Shown: positions 1-6,061 of the stretch, piece by piece | Numbering within the stretch: position 1 is the first letter of the stretch | Layout: the number at the start of each line of letters is the position of its first letter | From: an uncultured Bryobacterales bacterium | GTDB lineage: Bacteria; Acidobacteriota; Terriglobia; Bryobacterales; Bryobacteraceae | DNA: 7,021 nucleotides | Direction of reading: 5' to 3' | NCBI GenBank assembly: GCA_937859895.1 | Contig: CALMAV010000448.1 | Coordinates: 1 to 7,021, forward strand | Made by a program: the position numbers and the translations under genes | The notes under the pieces: generated by a model | Database searches by the model: none | What the model saw: the letters and a program-made list of their open reading frames with translations, nothing else | Told to the model about the DNA's origin: nothing

Positions 1-34
1 ACGCTGCGTGCAAGCCGTTCTTTTCTTCTGCCAT
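1..34 (-). CDS. 5' end of an unidentified gene (11 codons visible)
   Basis: Reading leftward, an ATG at 34-32 opens a frame MAEEKNGLHAA that leaves the window still open. It is preceded by a near-perfect Shine-Dalgarno sequence, AAGGAGG (complement of 40-46), five bases from the ATG. This is one of the strongest translation start signals in the window, so I take it as a real gene start. Eleven residues are too few to assign a family. The gene points away from the dead integrase on its right. The intervening 109 bases (35-143) must hold its promoter, but I see no clear -35/-10 pair there. Confidence 0.6.
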   Translation of the reverse strand, partial: MAEEKNGLHAA

Positions 35-143
35 TCCGTCCTCCTTATTGTCGGAGAACGCTTCTTACACAAATGTTCTATACCCTCACTTCTTCCATAG
101 ATAAACTTCGCCTAGCTGATGGCATTTCGCTCCGGAGTACTAC

Positions 144-710
144 TCAGATGACAATTCGCTCGACCTCATGCAGTGAAATCTCATCCCTCTTCGGTCATAT
201 AAGCCCGTCGTGCGCGACGACTCATGCGCCGCAATCTGCTGCGCGACTTCCAAGGGGCCGCCATTTTGAGATAGGCCGTAATGCCCGTGGCACGGAAGGT
301 ATGACAGCCGATTGTGGTTCCAATACCGGCCAGCACCGCACGTCGGCGAATCATGCGGTAGACATCGGGTTGCGTCATGGCTTGGTCACTGAACTGTCCC
401 GTTTGTCGGGTCACCGAGCGGAACAAGGGAGACTTCGGTTGCTCTTTCAAGTCGGTCGCTTCCAGGTACTGCGCCAGGTACTCGTCTAAGTAGTGGTTTG
501 CCGGCACCTCATGGCGCTAGCCGCTTTTTCATGTAGTCGTATCCAGAGCCGCCGCCCCTGCAGGTAGCAATCTTCCACTTTCATGGTTACCGTAGCTCCG
601 ACACGTGCGAAGGTGAGACCATCAAGCCGATCAGTGCGCGATCGCGTAACCCGATGATCTGTGGCTCCCCAATATGGACAGCTTGGCTTAAGCAGTTGCC
701 ACAAAGCTCC
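144..710 (-). pseudogene. Degenerate tyrosine recombinase / integrase, catalytic domain
   Basis: Pieces of one tyrosine recombinase catalytic domain are read in order across three frames. GLRDRALIGLMV lies at about 652-617, then TFARVGATVTMKVED (about 614-570) with the box I arginine, and LHEK at the beta-hairpin lysine (about 536-525). Then come PANHYLDEYLAQYL (from about 504), IGCHTFRATGITAYLK with the box II H-x-x-R (about 309-262), and, in a new frame, EVAQQIAAHESSRTTGLYDRR with the last histidine and the tyrosine nucleophile. The tail DEISLHEVERIVI ends at TGA 144-146. Joining the pieces needs a one-base correction near 615, 524, 265 and 186, and probably another near 690. The N-terminal core-binding domain is not recognisable. 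The catalytic residues are present, yet no single frame contains them, so the gene cannot make an active enzyme without frameshifting. It is probably the relic of an integrated element; no matching attachment site or tRNA gene is visible. Confidence 0.85.
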
Positions 711-725
711 AAACCCCCCATGGAG

Positions 726-760
726 TCCGAACGGGATGGCCTGACGTGAGCGGTTCGACA
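726..760 (+). repeat. Left arm of a 35-bp imperfect inverted repeat
   Basis: This arm matches the reverse complement of 1091-1125 at 27 of 35 positions with no gaps, including an unbroken GGCCTGACG (738-746). Five of the eight mismatches are transitions. The similarity fades immediately outside both ends. Read on the minus strand it encodes LSNRSRQAIPFG, and the partner on the plus strand encodes LTNCLRQAVPIG, so the pair may be two remnants of one coding sequence in opposite orientation rather than transposon termini. Confidence 0.5.
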
Positions 761-1090
761 GATGCGCGAAAACCGCATAGCCGACTGAGCAGTTCGCCAA
801 ATCGATCAAACATGGACCTGTTTGAGGTAAACGCTGCTTCGCTCGGCCAAGTACAGGATGATGAGACGATTCCGAGCCTTGACGAACTCAAATCAGGTTG
901 GACGAACGTCTCGGACTGTGTCAGAGCGATTACTTCCGAGGAGACTGGCACTTCACAATCCCAAAACGACGTGCCGCTTAAGACGAAAATGTCAGCACTT
1001 TCTAAAAGTTAGCCTGTTTGCTATCCACCGCTCCTCCCGCCGAGCTCAGATTCGCGAACTCAAAAGAGAGCTGGCACAGGTTCGATGAAT

Positions 1091-1125
1091 TGACGAATTG
1101 CTTGCGTCAGGCCGTCCCCATCGGA
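1091..1125 (-). repeat. Right arm of the 35-bp imperfect inverted repeat
   Basis: Partner of 726-760, in opposite orientation, with about 330 bases between the arms. The shared core is CGTCAGGCC (1104-1112). No flanking direct duplication is evident. The plus-strand frame through it runs DELTNCLRQAVPIGRGG, whose similarity to the left arm's product at the amino-acid level suggests a coding origin. Confidence 0.5.
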
Positions 1126-1155
1126 AGGGGAGGAACACCATCAGGAGCGGGAGGT

Positions 1156-1641
1156 TTACAGCGGTGGAGCGTCCTGCTTTTTGTGGCCAGTATCTTTATC
1201 GCTCGCGGTGGCTGTCGATGCGGACGTGTCCACCTGTAAGATCCTGACTGTACTCGTGTTCGGATCGTACTGGCTTACTTTGCGCAATTCGGTGAGCTGG
1301 CCTTTGAATTTGGCCTGCAACTGGTAGTCGACGGTGAGACTGAGGTCATCGAAGTTGTACCGCCCATCCGCCTTAGTAAAGAAGTTGTTCTTCGCGTTCG
1401 TTTTGAGATTGGTGATGGTCACCAGAGCTCCTTCAAGAGGCTGGCCCGATAGATCAACCACTTTGCCCGAGACATCTCGCGAGGTGGGAGCTTTGTCCTT
1501 CTTCTTGACTAACGGCCGGTGATTGTCCAGAAAGACCTCTGGCGGTTTGGTGGTCGAGCCAGTGTTCGTCGCCTGCGCACTTAGATTTGATAGTGCGACC
1601 GCAAAAAATAAAGCCAAACGGAGCAGTCTCAACGTGAACAC
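1156..1641 (-). CDS. Small secreted protein with a carboxypeptidase-regulatory-like domain
   Basis: The product is 161 residues. It starts with a signal peptide: basic LRLLR, a hydrophobic stretch LALFFAVALSNLSA, and a probable cleavage near residue 24 (SAQA). After a linker with a lysine cluster (VKKKDK), residues of about 56-112 form one carboxypeptidase-regulatory-like (Ig-type beta-sandwich) domain. This is shown by VSGKVVDLSGQPLEGALVT and the turn TKADGRYNFDDLSL. The tail is rich in serine, threonine and alanine. Such domains are common in acidobacterial and Bacteroidota secreted proteins and in the N-termini of TonB-dependent receptors. Here it stands alone, with no barrel or peptidase, so it is probably a periplasmic or extracellular binding or structural protein; the ligand is unknown. 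The longest frame starts at GTG 1641, but TTG at 1632 has the better ribosome binding site (GAGGTG, six bases upstream) and leaves the signal peptide intact. It is divergent from hemD. Confidence 0.8.
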   Translation of the reverse strand: MFTLRLLRLALFFAVALSNLSAQATNTGSTTKPPEVFLDNHRPLVKKKDKAPTSRDVSGKVVDLSGQPLEGALVTITNLKTNAKNNFFTKADGRYNFDDLSLTVDYQLQAKFKGQLTELRKVSQYDPNTSTVRILQVDTSASTATASDKDTGHKKQDAPPL

Positions 1642-1731
1642 CTCATGCGATTTTCTTCCATCCTAGCAATGAAATCCGTTAGTCAGGGTGTCTAGGCCAA
1701 GTGAGACGAAAACCGGTGGAGTTTCATGCGC

Positions 1732-1737
1732 TAAGAT
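1732..1737 (+). promoter_or_regulatory. Possible -10 element of hemD
   Basis: TAAGAT resembles a sigma-70 -10 box and ends nine bases before the hemD ATG. If it is used, transcription would begin at or almost at the start codon. No good -35 hexamer lies 16-18 bases upstream, so the call is weak. Confidence 0.25.
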
Positions 1738-1746
1738 GCGGGAGCG

Positions 1747-2550
1747 ATGTCGGCTGGTGGCGCCAAAGTCCTTGCGTTTGAGAGCCGGCGAGCGAAAGAG
1801 ATTGCCGAACTTATCCGAATCAACGGCGGCGAACCGTTTGTCGCACCCGCTCTCATCGAAGTTCCTATAGAAAACAACAGCGACGCCTTTGCTTTTGCCG
1901 ATCGCCTCTACGCTGGTGGCTTCGATATGGTGGTTCTCCTAACCGGTGCCGGCGCGCGCTACTTAAGCCGGGTGCTGGCCACGCGTGAGCCGGAAGAGCT
2001 TCTACTCGAAGCTCTGCGCAAAGTAATTGTAGTCGCGCGTGGACCCAAGCCCGTGGCAGTAATGCGTGAATGGCAGGTGCCGGTTCACGTCCAGGTGCCG
2101 GAACCGAACACCTATCGCGAACTGCTCCGGGCAATCGCATCGACACCAGCGGCGCGGGTTGCCGTGCAGGAGTATGGTCGAACGAATCAGGAGCTGATCG
2201 ATGGACTCCAGCAGCAGGGTCGCGAGGTGACCTCGGTCCCGGTCTACCAATGGACCTTGCCGGCTGACCGTGCACCTTTGGAAGAGGCAGTCGCAGATCT
2301 GTTATCCGGCGCTTACAAAACTGTCTTGTTTACTACCGGCGTACAGATGGATCATCTGCTGCAGGTAGCCGGCGCGCGCGCACCTCAGCTGATTCAGTCC
2401 TTACAGAACACGCTGGTCGCCTCCATTGGACCTACTTGTACCGAGACTCTCCGTGACCATGGTGTCACGCCGGCGCTGGAGCCTTCGCACCCCAAGATGG
2501 GAATCCTGGTTCGTGAGGCAGCTCTCGCTTACGCAAACCTGCGTCCGTAG
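1747..2550 (+). CDS. hemD: Uroporphyrinogen-III synthase
   Basis: The 267-residue product matches uroporphyrinogen-III synthase in length and layout. This cytoplasmic enzyme cyclises hydroxymethylbilane and inverts ring D to give uroporphyrinogen III, the common precursor of haem, sirohaem and cobalamin. The family has low sequence identity but characteristic spots. Visible here are KVLAFESRRAKEIAELI at the start, LLTGAGARYL (64-73), VVARGPKP (95-102), QEYGRTNQEL (141-150), VPVYQWTLP (164-172), LFTTGVQMDHLL (194-205) and SIGPTCTETLRDHGV (226-240). The first and last halves form the two alpha/beta domains around the cleft. The start is ATG 1747. A GGGAG lies only two bases before it, too close for a normal ribosome binding site. 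The GH39 gene follows 18 bases after the stop, or 75 if that gene starts later, on the same strand. A later step from the same intermediate is encoded by the minus-strand methyltransferase at 4311-5036. Confidence 0.88.
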   Translation: MSAGGAKVLAFESRRAKEIAELIRINGGEPFVAPALIEVPIENNSDAFAFADRLYAGGFDMVVLLTGAGARYLSRVLATREPEELLLEALRKVIVVARGPKPVAVMREWQVPVHVQVPEPNTYRELLRAIASTPAARVAVQEYGRTNQELIDGLQQQGREVTSVPVYQWTLPADRAPLEEAVADLLSGAYKTVLFTTGVQMDHLLQVAGARAPQLIQSLQNTLVASIGPTCTETLRDHGVTPALEPSHPKMGILVREAALAYANLRP

Positions 2551-2568
2551 AGTTTCGGCCAGCAGCTC

Positions 2569-4134
2569 GTGCCATTGCAGTCACAAAGGCCTGCAACAAA
2601 CATCAGCCTCCGAACTCTAACGGACGTGCAACTGTGGCTCCGCCGGCTTCCATCGCTCGTCTTCGTTCTATGTTTGTGCCCAAACCTGCCAGGGCAATCG
2701 TCTGCCCCTTCGAGCAGCACAGAGACCATTGCTATCGACGCTACTGCCCAAGCCCAGCCGTTCCCGCATATGTGGGAGAACACCTTCGGGTCGGGCCGAG
2801 CGAACCTAACTTTGCGCGAGAGTTACCGGCACGACCTGCGGGCCGTACACGCCATTACCGGCTTTGAATACGTGCGCTTCCACGCGATCTTCCTAGACGA
2901 GAACGGTGTATACGACGAAGATCAACAGGGCCATCCCGTTTACAACTTCTCTTATGTCGATCAGATCTACGACGGTTTGCTCGAGAACGGAGTCAAGCCG
3001 TTTGTCGAACTGAGCTTCATGCCGCGCAAGCTCGCCGCCAACCTCGCTACACACCCTTTCTGGTATAAGCCATACCCTTCTCCTCCGAAAGATCCGGCTA
3101 AATGGGTCGTCCTGATTCAGGCTTTCACGAGGCACCTGGTGGAGCGCTATGGCAAAGCCGAAGTCGAAGGGTGGTACTTCGAGGTTTGGAACGAACCGAA
3201 TATTGACTTCTGGAATGGCAATCCGCAGCAGGCGACCTACTTTGCTTTATATGACGAGACGGCGAAAGCCGTGAAGAGCGTAGATCCTGATCTCCGAATC
3301 GGAGGCCCGGCAACAGCGCAAGCAGCATGGGTAGATCAGTTCATTGCTCACTGCACACAGAACCACATTCCCTTTGACTTCGTGTCTACTCACGTCTATG
3401 GCAACGACACCACGATGGATGTGTTCGGCAAAAAACTGCCTATCACGCGCCGCGACATGGTTGCTCGCTCAGCCAAGAAGGTCTATGACCAAGTAAAGGC
3501 TTCGGCAGCACCCAGCACGCCTATCTTCTGGACCGAGTACAACGCCAGTTACATGAACGAGGTAAATGTAACTGATAGCGCATTTATGGGCCCTTGGTTG
3601 GCTAACAACATCCGCGAGTGTGATGGGCTGGCAAACATGATGGCGTACTGGGATTTGTCAGATGTCTTTGAGGAGCAAGGGGTGGTCAAAACGCCGTTTT
3701 ATGGGGGCTATGGCCTGGTGGCGGAACGCGGCGTTCCCAAAGCGGCCTTTCGTGCGTTCGAGTTACTCCATCGGCTGGGCGATGAGCGTCTGCAGATTTC
3801 ATCAGAGAATGCTTTGGTGACCCGCAAAGCAAACGGCAATCTTGTGGTTGCGTTGTGGAACTACGCGGAGCCGGGCGAACAAGGATCCCCGAAAACCTTT
3901 CAGCTGCAGACTAAGCACTTGAGGGCCAAAACAGCTCGTATGCAGCTAGTCGCGCCGGGCAGTGGCTCGCCATTGGAGACTTGGGAAAAGATGGGCCGTC
4001 CAGCATTCCCAACGTCCCAGCAGATTGCTCACTTGAAAGAAGCGTCCGAGCTTCTGCCGCCGCAGACGATTGCATTAAATCAGCCGCTGATCCTAGGGCC
4101 ACAGACACTGGTGGTTTTAGAAATTGAGCACTAA
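2569..4134 (+). CDS. Secreted GH39-family glycoside hydrolase (beta-xylosidase-like)
   Basis: The 521-residue product has the (beta/alpha)8 architecture of glycoside hydrolase family 39, a retaining family of mainly beta-xylosidases that also includes alpha-L-iduronidases. WYFEVWNEPN (202-211) carries the expected general acid/base Glu209 after Asn208, and IFWTEYNAS (319-327) carries the expected nucleophile Glu323. RFHAIF (103-108), STHVYGND (273-280) and MMAYWDLSDVFEE (357-369) fit the family's active-site strands. From about residue 410 a C-terminal beta-sandwich follows, with NLVVALWNY and ending TLVVLEIEH. The longest frame starts at GTG 2569, but a second GTG at 2626 (residue 20) gives a cleaner signal peptide with basic WLRR, hydrophobic LPSLVFVLCLC and cleavage near residues 43-47. 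I favour that start, though neither has a strong ribosome binding site. The protein is probably exported and releases xylose or a related sugar from plant-type oligosaccharides. The exact substrate cannot be read from the sequence. Confidence 0.88.
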   Translation: MPLQSQRPATNISLRTLTDVQLWLRRLPSLVFVLCLCPNLPGQSSAPSSSTETIAIDATAQAQPFPHMWENTFGSGRANLTLRESYRHDLRAVHAITGFEYVRFHAIFLDENGVYDEDQQGHPVYNFSYVDQIYDGLLENGVKPFVELSFMPRKLAANLATHPFWYKPYPSPPKDPAKWVVLIQAFTRHLVERYGKAEVEGWYFEVWNEPNIDFWNGNPQQATYFALYDETAKAVKSVDPDLRIGGPATAQAAWVDQFIAHCTQNHIPFDFVSTHVYGNDTTMDVFGKKLPITRRDMVARSAKKVYDQVKASAAPSTPIFWTEYNASYMNEVNVTDSAFMGPWLANNIRECDGLANMMAYWDLSDVFEEQGVVKTPFYGGYGLVAERGVPKAAFRAFELLHRLGDERLQISSENALVTRKANGNLVVALWNYAEPGEQGSPKTFQLQTKHLRAKTARMQLVAPGSGSPLETWEKMGRPAFPTSQQIAHLKEASELLPPQTIALNQPLILGPQTLVVLEIEH

Positions 4135-4217
4135 GGAAAAAAGCAATGGAGGCAGAAGCCCAGAGTTGAACGATGTTGAGTTCAAGCAGTCGAGGACTCA
4201 TCCCACATCGGTGGAAC

Positions 4218-4270
4218 AAGCGGCTCACTGCTGAAGAACAGCCATTCACTAGAACTTGTAGAAGCCGCTT
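4218..4270. other. Inverted repeat in the convergent intergenic region
   Basis: AAGCGGCT (4218-4225) pairs perfectly with AGCCGCTT (4263-4270) around a 37-base interior that contains a further GCTG/CAGC hairpin. It lies between two converging genes (stops at 4134 and 4311), where a bidirectional terminator would be expected. Neither side has a T-run, so an intrinsic terminator is not shown. AAGCCG (4262-4267) can alternatively pair with CGGCTT (4289-4294). Confidence 0.25.
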
Positions 4271-4310
4271 CCGCTCGTAAGAAACCTACGGCTTGATAAC
4301 AGGGAAGTCT

Positions 4311-5036
4311 CTATATGTTTCGCTTGAGCGATTGTCGTTGAGTCACAACCGGACCGATTACAAATATGGCCGGGTTCTTCACCTCAATCCGTCCGGCAGC
4401 GACATCGGCCAGCGTGCCTTCGACAACGCTCTCTTCCCTCAGCGTGCCGCGGTGAATGAAAGCAACCGGATCATCAGCTGGACGGCCTGCCTCGATCAGC
4501 GCCTGGGCGATGCCTGCTCGATTGCTTACGCCCATCAAGATCACCAGCGTATCGACCAGTGCATAGCGCTCCCACTCGCGGCTTCGACCCTCGCCGCAGT
4601 GACCGGTGATCACAGCGAAAGCTTGGGATAGCCGCCGATACGTGAGTGGAATGCCGGCCAATCCGGGCACTGCAAGGGCAGAGCTTACTCCGGGTATCAG
4701 CTCGAACTCGATGCCGTGTTCTACTGCTAATGCCCACTCTTCGCCCCCGCGTCCGAACACCAGGGGATCACCACCCTTTAACCGTGCAATGTGTTTGCCG
4801 GCGGCCGCGTGATGGAGAATTAAGGCAAAGATTTGCCCCTGAGTCTGCTCCTGCTCGCCTTCGTGTTTCCCAACGTAGATGAGCTCGGCACCGGCTCGTG
4901 CATGCGCCAGGATTTCCGGGCTCACTAGCCGGTCGTAGAGCACCAGATCGCACTCGCCGAGCACGCGGACTGCTTTAATCGTCAGTAGTTCCGGATCGCC
5001 CGGCCCGGCACCAATCAGTGATAGCTTCCCGGCCAG
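4311..5036 (-). CDS. cobA: Uroporphyrinogen-III C-methyltransferase (SUMT)
   Basis: This enzyme transfers two methyl groups from S-adenosylmethionine to C2 and C7 of uroporphyrinogen III, giving precorrin-2 for sirohaem or cobalamin synthesis. With the start at 5036 the product has 241 residues. Motifs in order are SLIGAGPGDPELLTIKA (6-22), the N-terminal SAM-family signature; LYDRLV (33-38); IARLKGGDPLVFGRGGEE (83-100); IPGVSSALAVPGLAGIPLTYR (114-134); and VILMGVSN (165-172). The frame has no ATG, GTG or TTG before the first motif. An in-frame TGA at 5051-5049 limits it upstream, and the first GTG (4964) would remove GAGPGDP. CTG at 5036 gives the expected N-terminus and has AGGT six bases upstream, so I take it as the start. 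It begins one base after the deacetylase stop, implying one transcript and translational coupling. There is no fused HemD or CysG dehydrogenase domain. The symbol cobA follows the single-domain SUMT convention. Confidence 0.87.
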   Translation of the reverse strand: MAGKLSLIGAGPGDPELLTIKAVRVLGECDLVLYDRLVSPEILAHARAGAELIYVGKHEGEQEQTQGQIFALILHHAAAGKHIARLKGGDPLVFGRGGEEWALAVEHGIEFELIPGVSSALAVPGLAGIPLTYRRLSQAFAVITGHCGEGRSREWERYALVDTLVILMGVSNRAGIAQALIEAGRPADDPVAFIHRGTLREESVVEGTLADVAAGRIEVKNPAIFVIGPVVTQRQSLKRNI

Positions 5037-5037
5037 C

Positions 5038-5757
5038 TCAGACCTGCATCAAGTCGCTAATGACTTCAAATCTAAAGCCATTATCTTTCAGCACCGGCAC
5101 GATTTTCTGCAGCGCCCGAAGTGTAGCTCGCGTGTCAGGCTTTTGTTCAACCCCACGGCCATCATGTAGGCAGATGATTCCACCTGGCCCCACACGTGCC
5201 AGCACGTGTTGTGCAATGCGCTCTGAAGGCCATCGCCAATCATTGCCGATGACGGTCCACATCACGCCTAGGAGTGCCAACCGTCGTTGTACCTCCCGCA
5301 GGCCCACCCAGCGAAAGCCGTAGGGCGGGCGCAGCAACATGGGAGATAGTCCAGTCTCATCCTGAATCACCTTCTGAGCGTCGGTTACCTCACGATCGAT
5401 AAACTCCGGCGACCTGAACGTCAAACGCGAATGAGAGTAGGTGTGGTTACCTAGTTGGTGACCAGCCGCCGCAACCCGGCGTGCAATCTCCGGGTGGCGC
5501 TGAACATTCATCCCGCACTGAAAGAAAGTCGCCCAGACTTGTTCCCGATCCAGGTACTCCAAAATCGGCAACGTGCCTTCAGTAGGCCCGTCATCAAAGG
5601 TCAGCGCTACTGAACGACGGCGACCCGGGCCCCGATAAACGGAAGGCCCAAATAGCTGCGAAGACCGCGACAGACTACCGTAGACAGCAGTTGCGGAGGC
5701 GGCTCCTAGAACCGTACTGGCAGCGACTCCAGCAAATTTAAACGCTCGCATCGACAT
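5038..5757 (-). CDS. Membrane-anchored polysaccharide deacetylase (NodB domain)
   Basis: The 239-residue product is a carbohydrate esterase family 4 protein. These metal-dependent enzymes remove N- or O-acetyl groups from peptidoglycan, chitin-like or other polysaccharides. Residues 7-27 form a hydrophobic segment that probably anchors the protein in the inner membrane or acts as a signal peptide. The NodB motifs follow: ALTFDDGPTEGT (51-62) with catalytic base Asp55 and metal ligand Asp56; NHTYSH (104-109) with metal ligands His105 and His109; LLRPPYG (141-147) with the motif-3 arginine; the DW of motif 4 at 173-174; and IICLHDG (194-200) with catalytic His198. All the expected active-site residues are present, so it should be active. 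The start is ATG 5757, with GGGGTG eight bases upstream. The gene is first in a minus-strand pair with the methyltransferase, whose frame begins one base after its TGA. The natural polymer is unknown. Confidence 0.9.
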   Translation of the reverse strand: MSMRAFKFAGVAASTVLGAASATAVYGSLSRSSQLFGPSVYRGPGRRRSVALTFDDGPTEGTLPILEYLDREQVWATFFQCGMNVQRHPEIARRVAAAGHQLGNHTYSHSRLTFRSPEFIDREVTDAQKVIQDETGLSPMLLRPPYGFRWVGLREVQRRLALLGVMWTVIGNDWRWPSERIAQHVLARVGPGGIICLHDGRGVEQKPDTRATLRALQKIVPVLKDNGFRFEVISDLMQV

Positions 5758-5840
5758 CAGGCTAACACCCCGGTGGCCACCAATGGGTGGGAATAAAGAC
5801 CGCTACTCGTGAGGCTTCTCAGGAGGAGGAGCAGAAGCAT
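5757..5840 (-). CDS. Possible 27-residue leader ORF overlapping the deacetylase start
   Basis: A frame of 27 codons begins with ATG 5840-5838 and a run of six leucines (MLLLLLLRSLTSSG) and ends at TGA 5759-5757. It overlaps the deacetylase ATG as TGATG, the arrangement typical of translational coupling. The upstream GGGAT is a weak ribosome binding site, and the leucine run simply reads the CTCCTCCTCC tract at 5819-5831. It may be a coupled leader peptide or chance. Confidence 0.2.
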   Translation of the reverse strand: MLLLLLLRSLTSSGLYSHPLVATGVLA

Positions 5841-6030
5841 GGAAATCCCTTCGAACGCGCTGGGCGTATTCACTTTAAAAGTTTGCCGAATCGCTCGTGA
5901 TCGGACGAACGCACGACAACTCAATATGGTTCTTCTTGTCCAAAATGCCAGACTAAAACTCCCGTTCAGCCAATCCAGAGTGTCTGGCCATTCCTGCCGG
6001 GCTAACAAACAAGAAACCCGACACATCTAA
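5839..6030 (+). CDS. Doubtful 63-residue ORF behind a strong ribosome binding site
   Basis: ATG 5839 follows a purine-rich AGGAGGAGGAG tract (5821-5831) at a spacing of seven bases, and the frame runs 63 codons to TAA. The product (MEIPSNALGVFTLKVCRIAR and onward) is basic and matches no family I know. It has no membrane segment. The purine tract could be a genuine Shine-Dalgarno sequence or a chance simple repeat. It faces away from the deacetylase. Confidence 0.2.
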   Translation: MEIPSNALGVFTLKVCRIARDRTNARQLNMVLLVQNARLKLPFSQSRVSGHSCRANKQETRHI

Positions 6031-6061
6031 TAGGTGACGCCACGGAAGAGTCACTTTCTCC

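Larger units (their letters stand above)
711..1155. other. Gene-poor decayed stretch
   Basis: I find no recognisable gene here on either strand. It lies between the integrase relic and the small secreted protein gene. The longest plus-strand frame (746-1012, 88 aa, inner ATG at 812) has no ribosome binding site and no family I recognise. The minus-strand frames are shadows or unrecognisable. The only distinct structure is the inverted repeat listed separately. Together with the neighbouring integrase this reads as the remains of a mobile insertion, but that is inference. Confidence 0.5.

Noticed and set aside
73..489. Plus-strand 138-residue frame
   Set aside because: It is the antisense shadow of the integrase relic, whose minus-strand motifs are unmistakable; the plus product resembles no family.
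1865..2275. Minus-strand 136-residue frame inside hemD
   Set aside because: Arginine- and proline-rich antisense shadow of a well-supported gene, with no ribosome binding site or family match.
3911..4249. Minus-strand 112-residue frame over the GH39 3' end
   Set aside because: It overlaps the conserved C-terminal beta-sandwich coding region of GH39 and resembles no known protein.
4146..4280. Short plus-strand ORFs after the GH39 stop (7 and about 35 codons)
   Set aside because: Too short, no family features, and they lie where a convergent terminator region is expected.
4311..4964. SUMT starting at GTG 4964
   Set aside because: This start would remove the GAGPGDPELL motif, which lies upstream in the same open frame and is required by the family.
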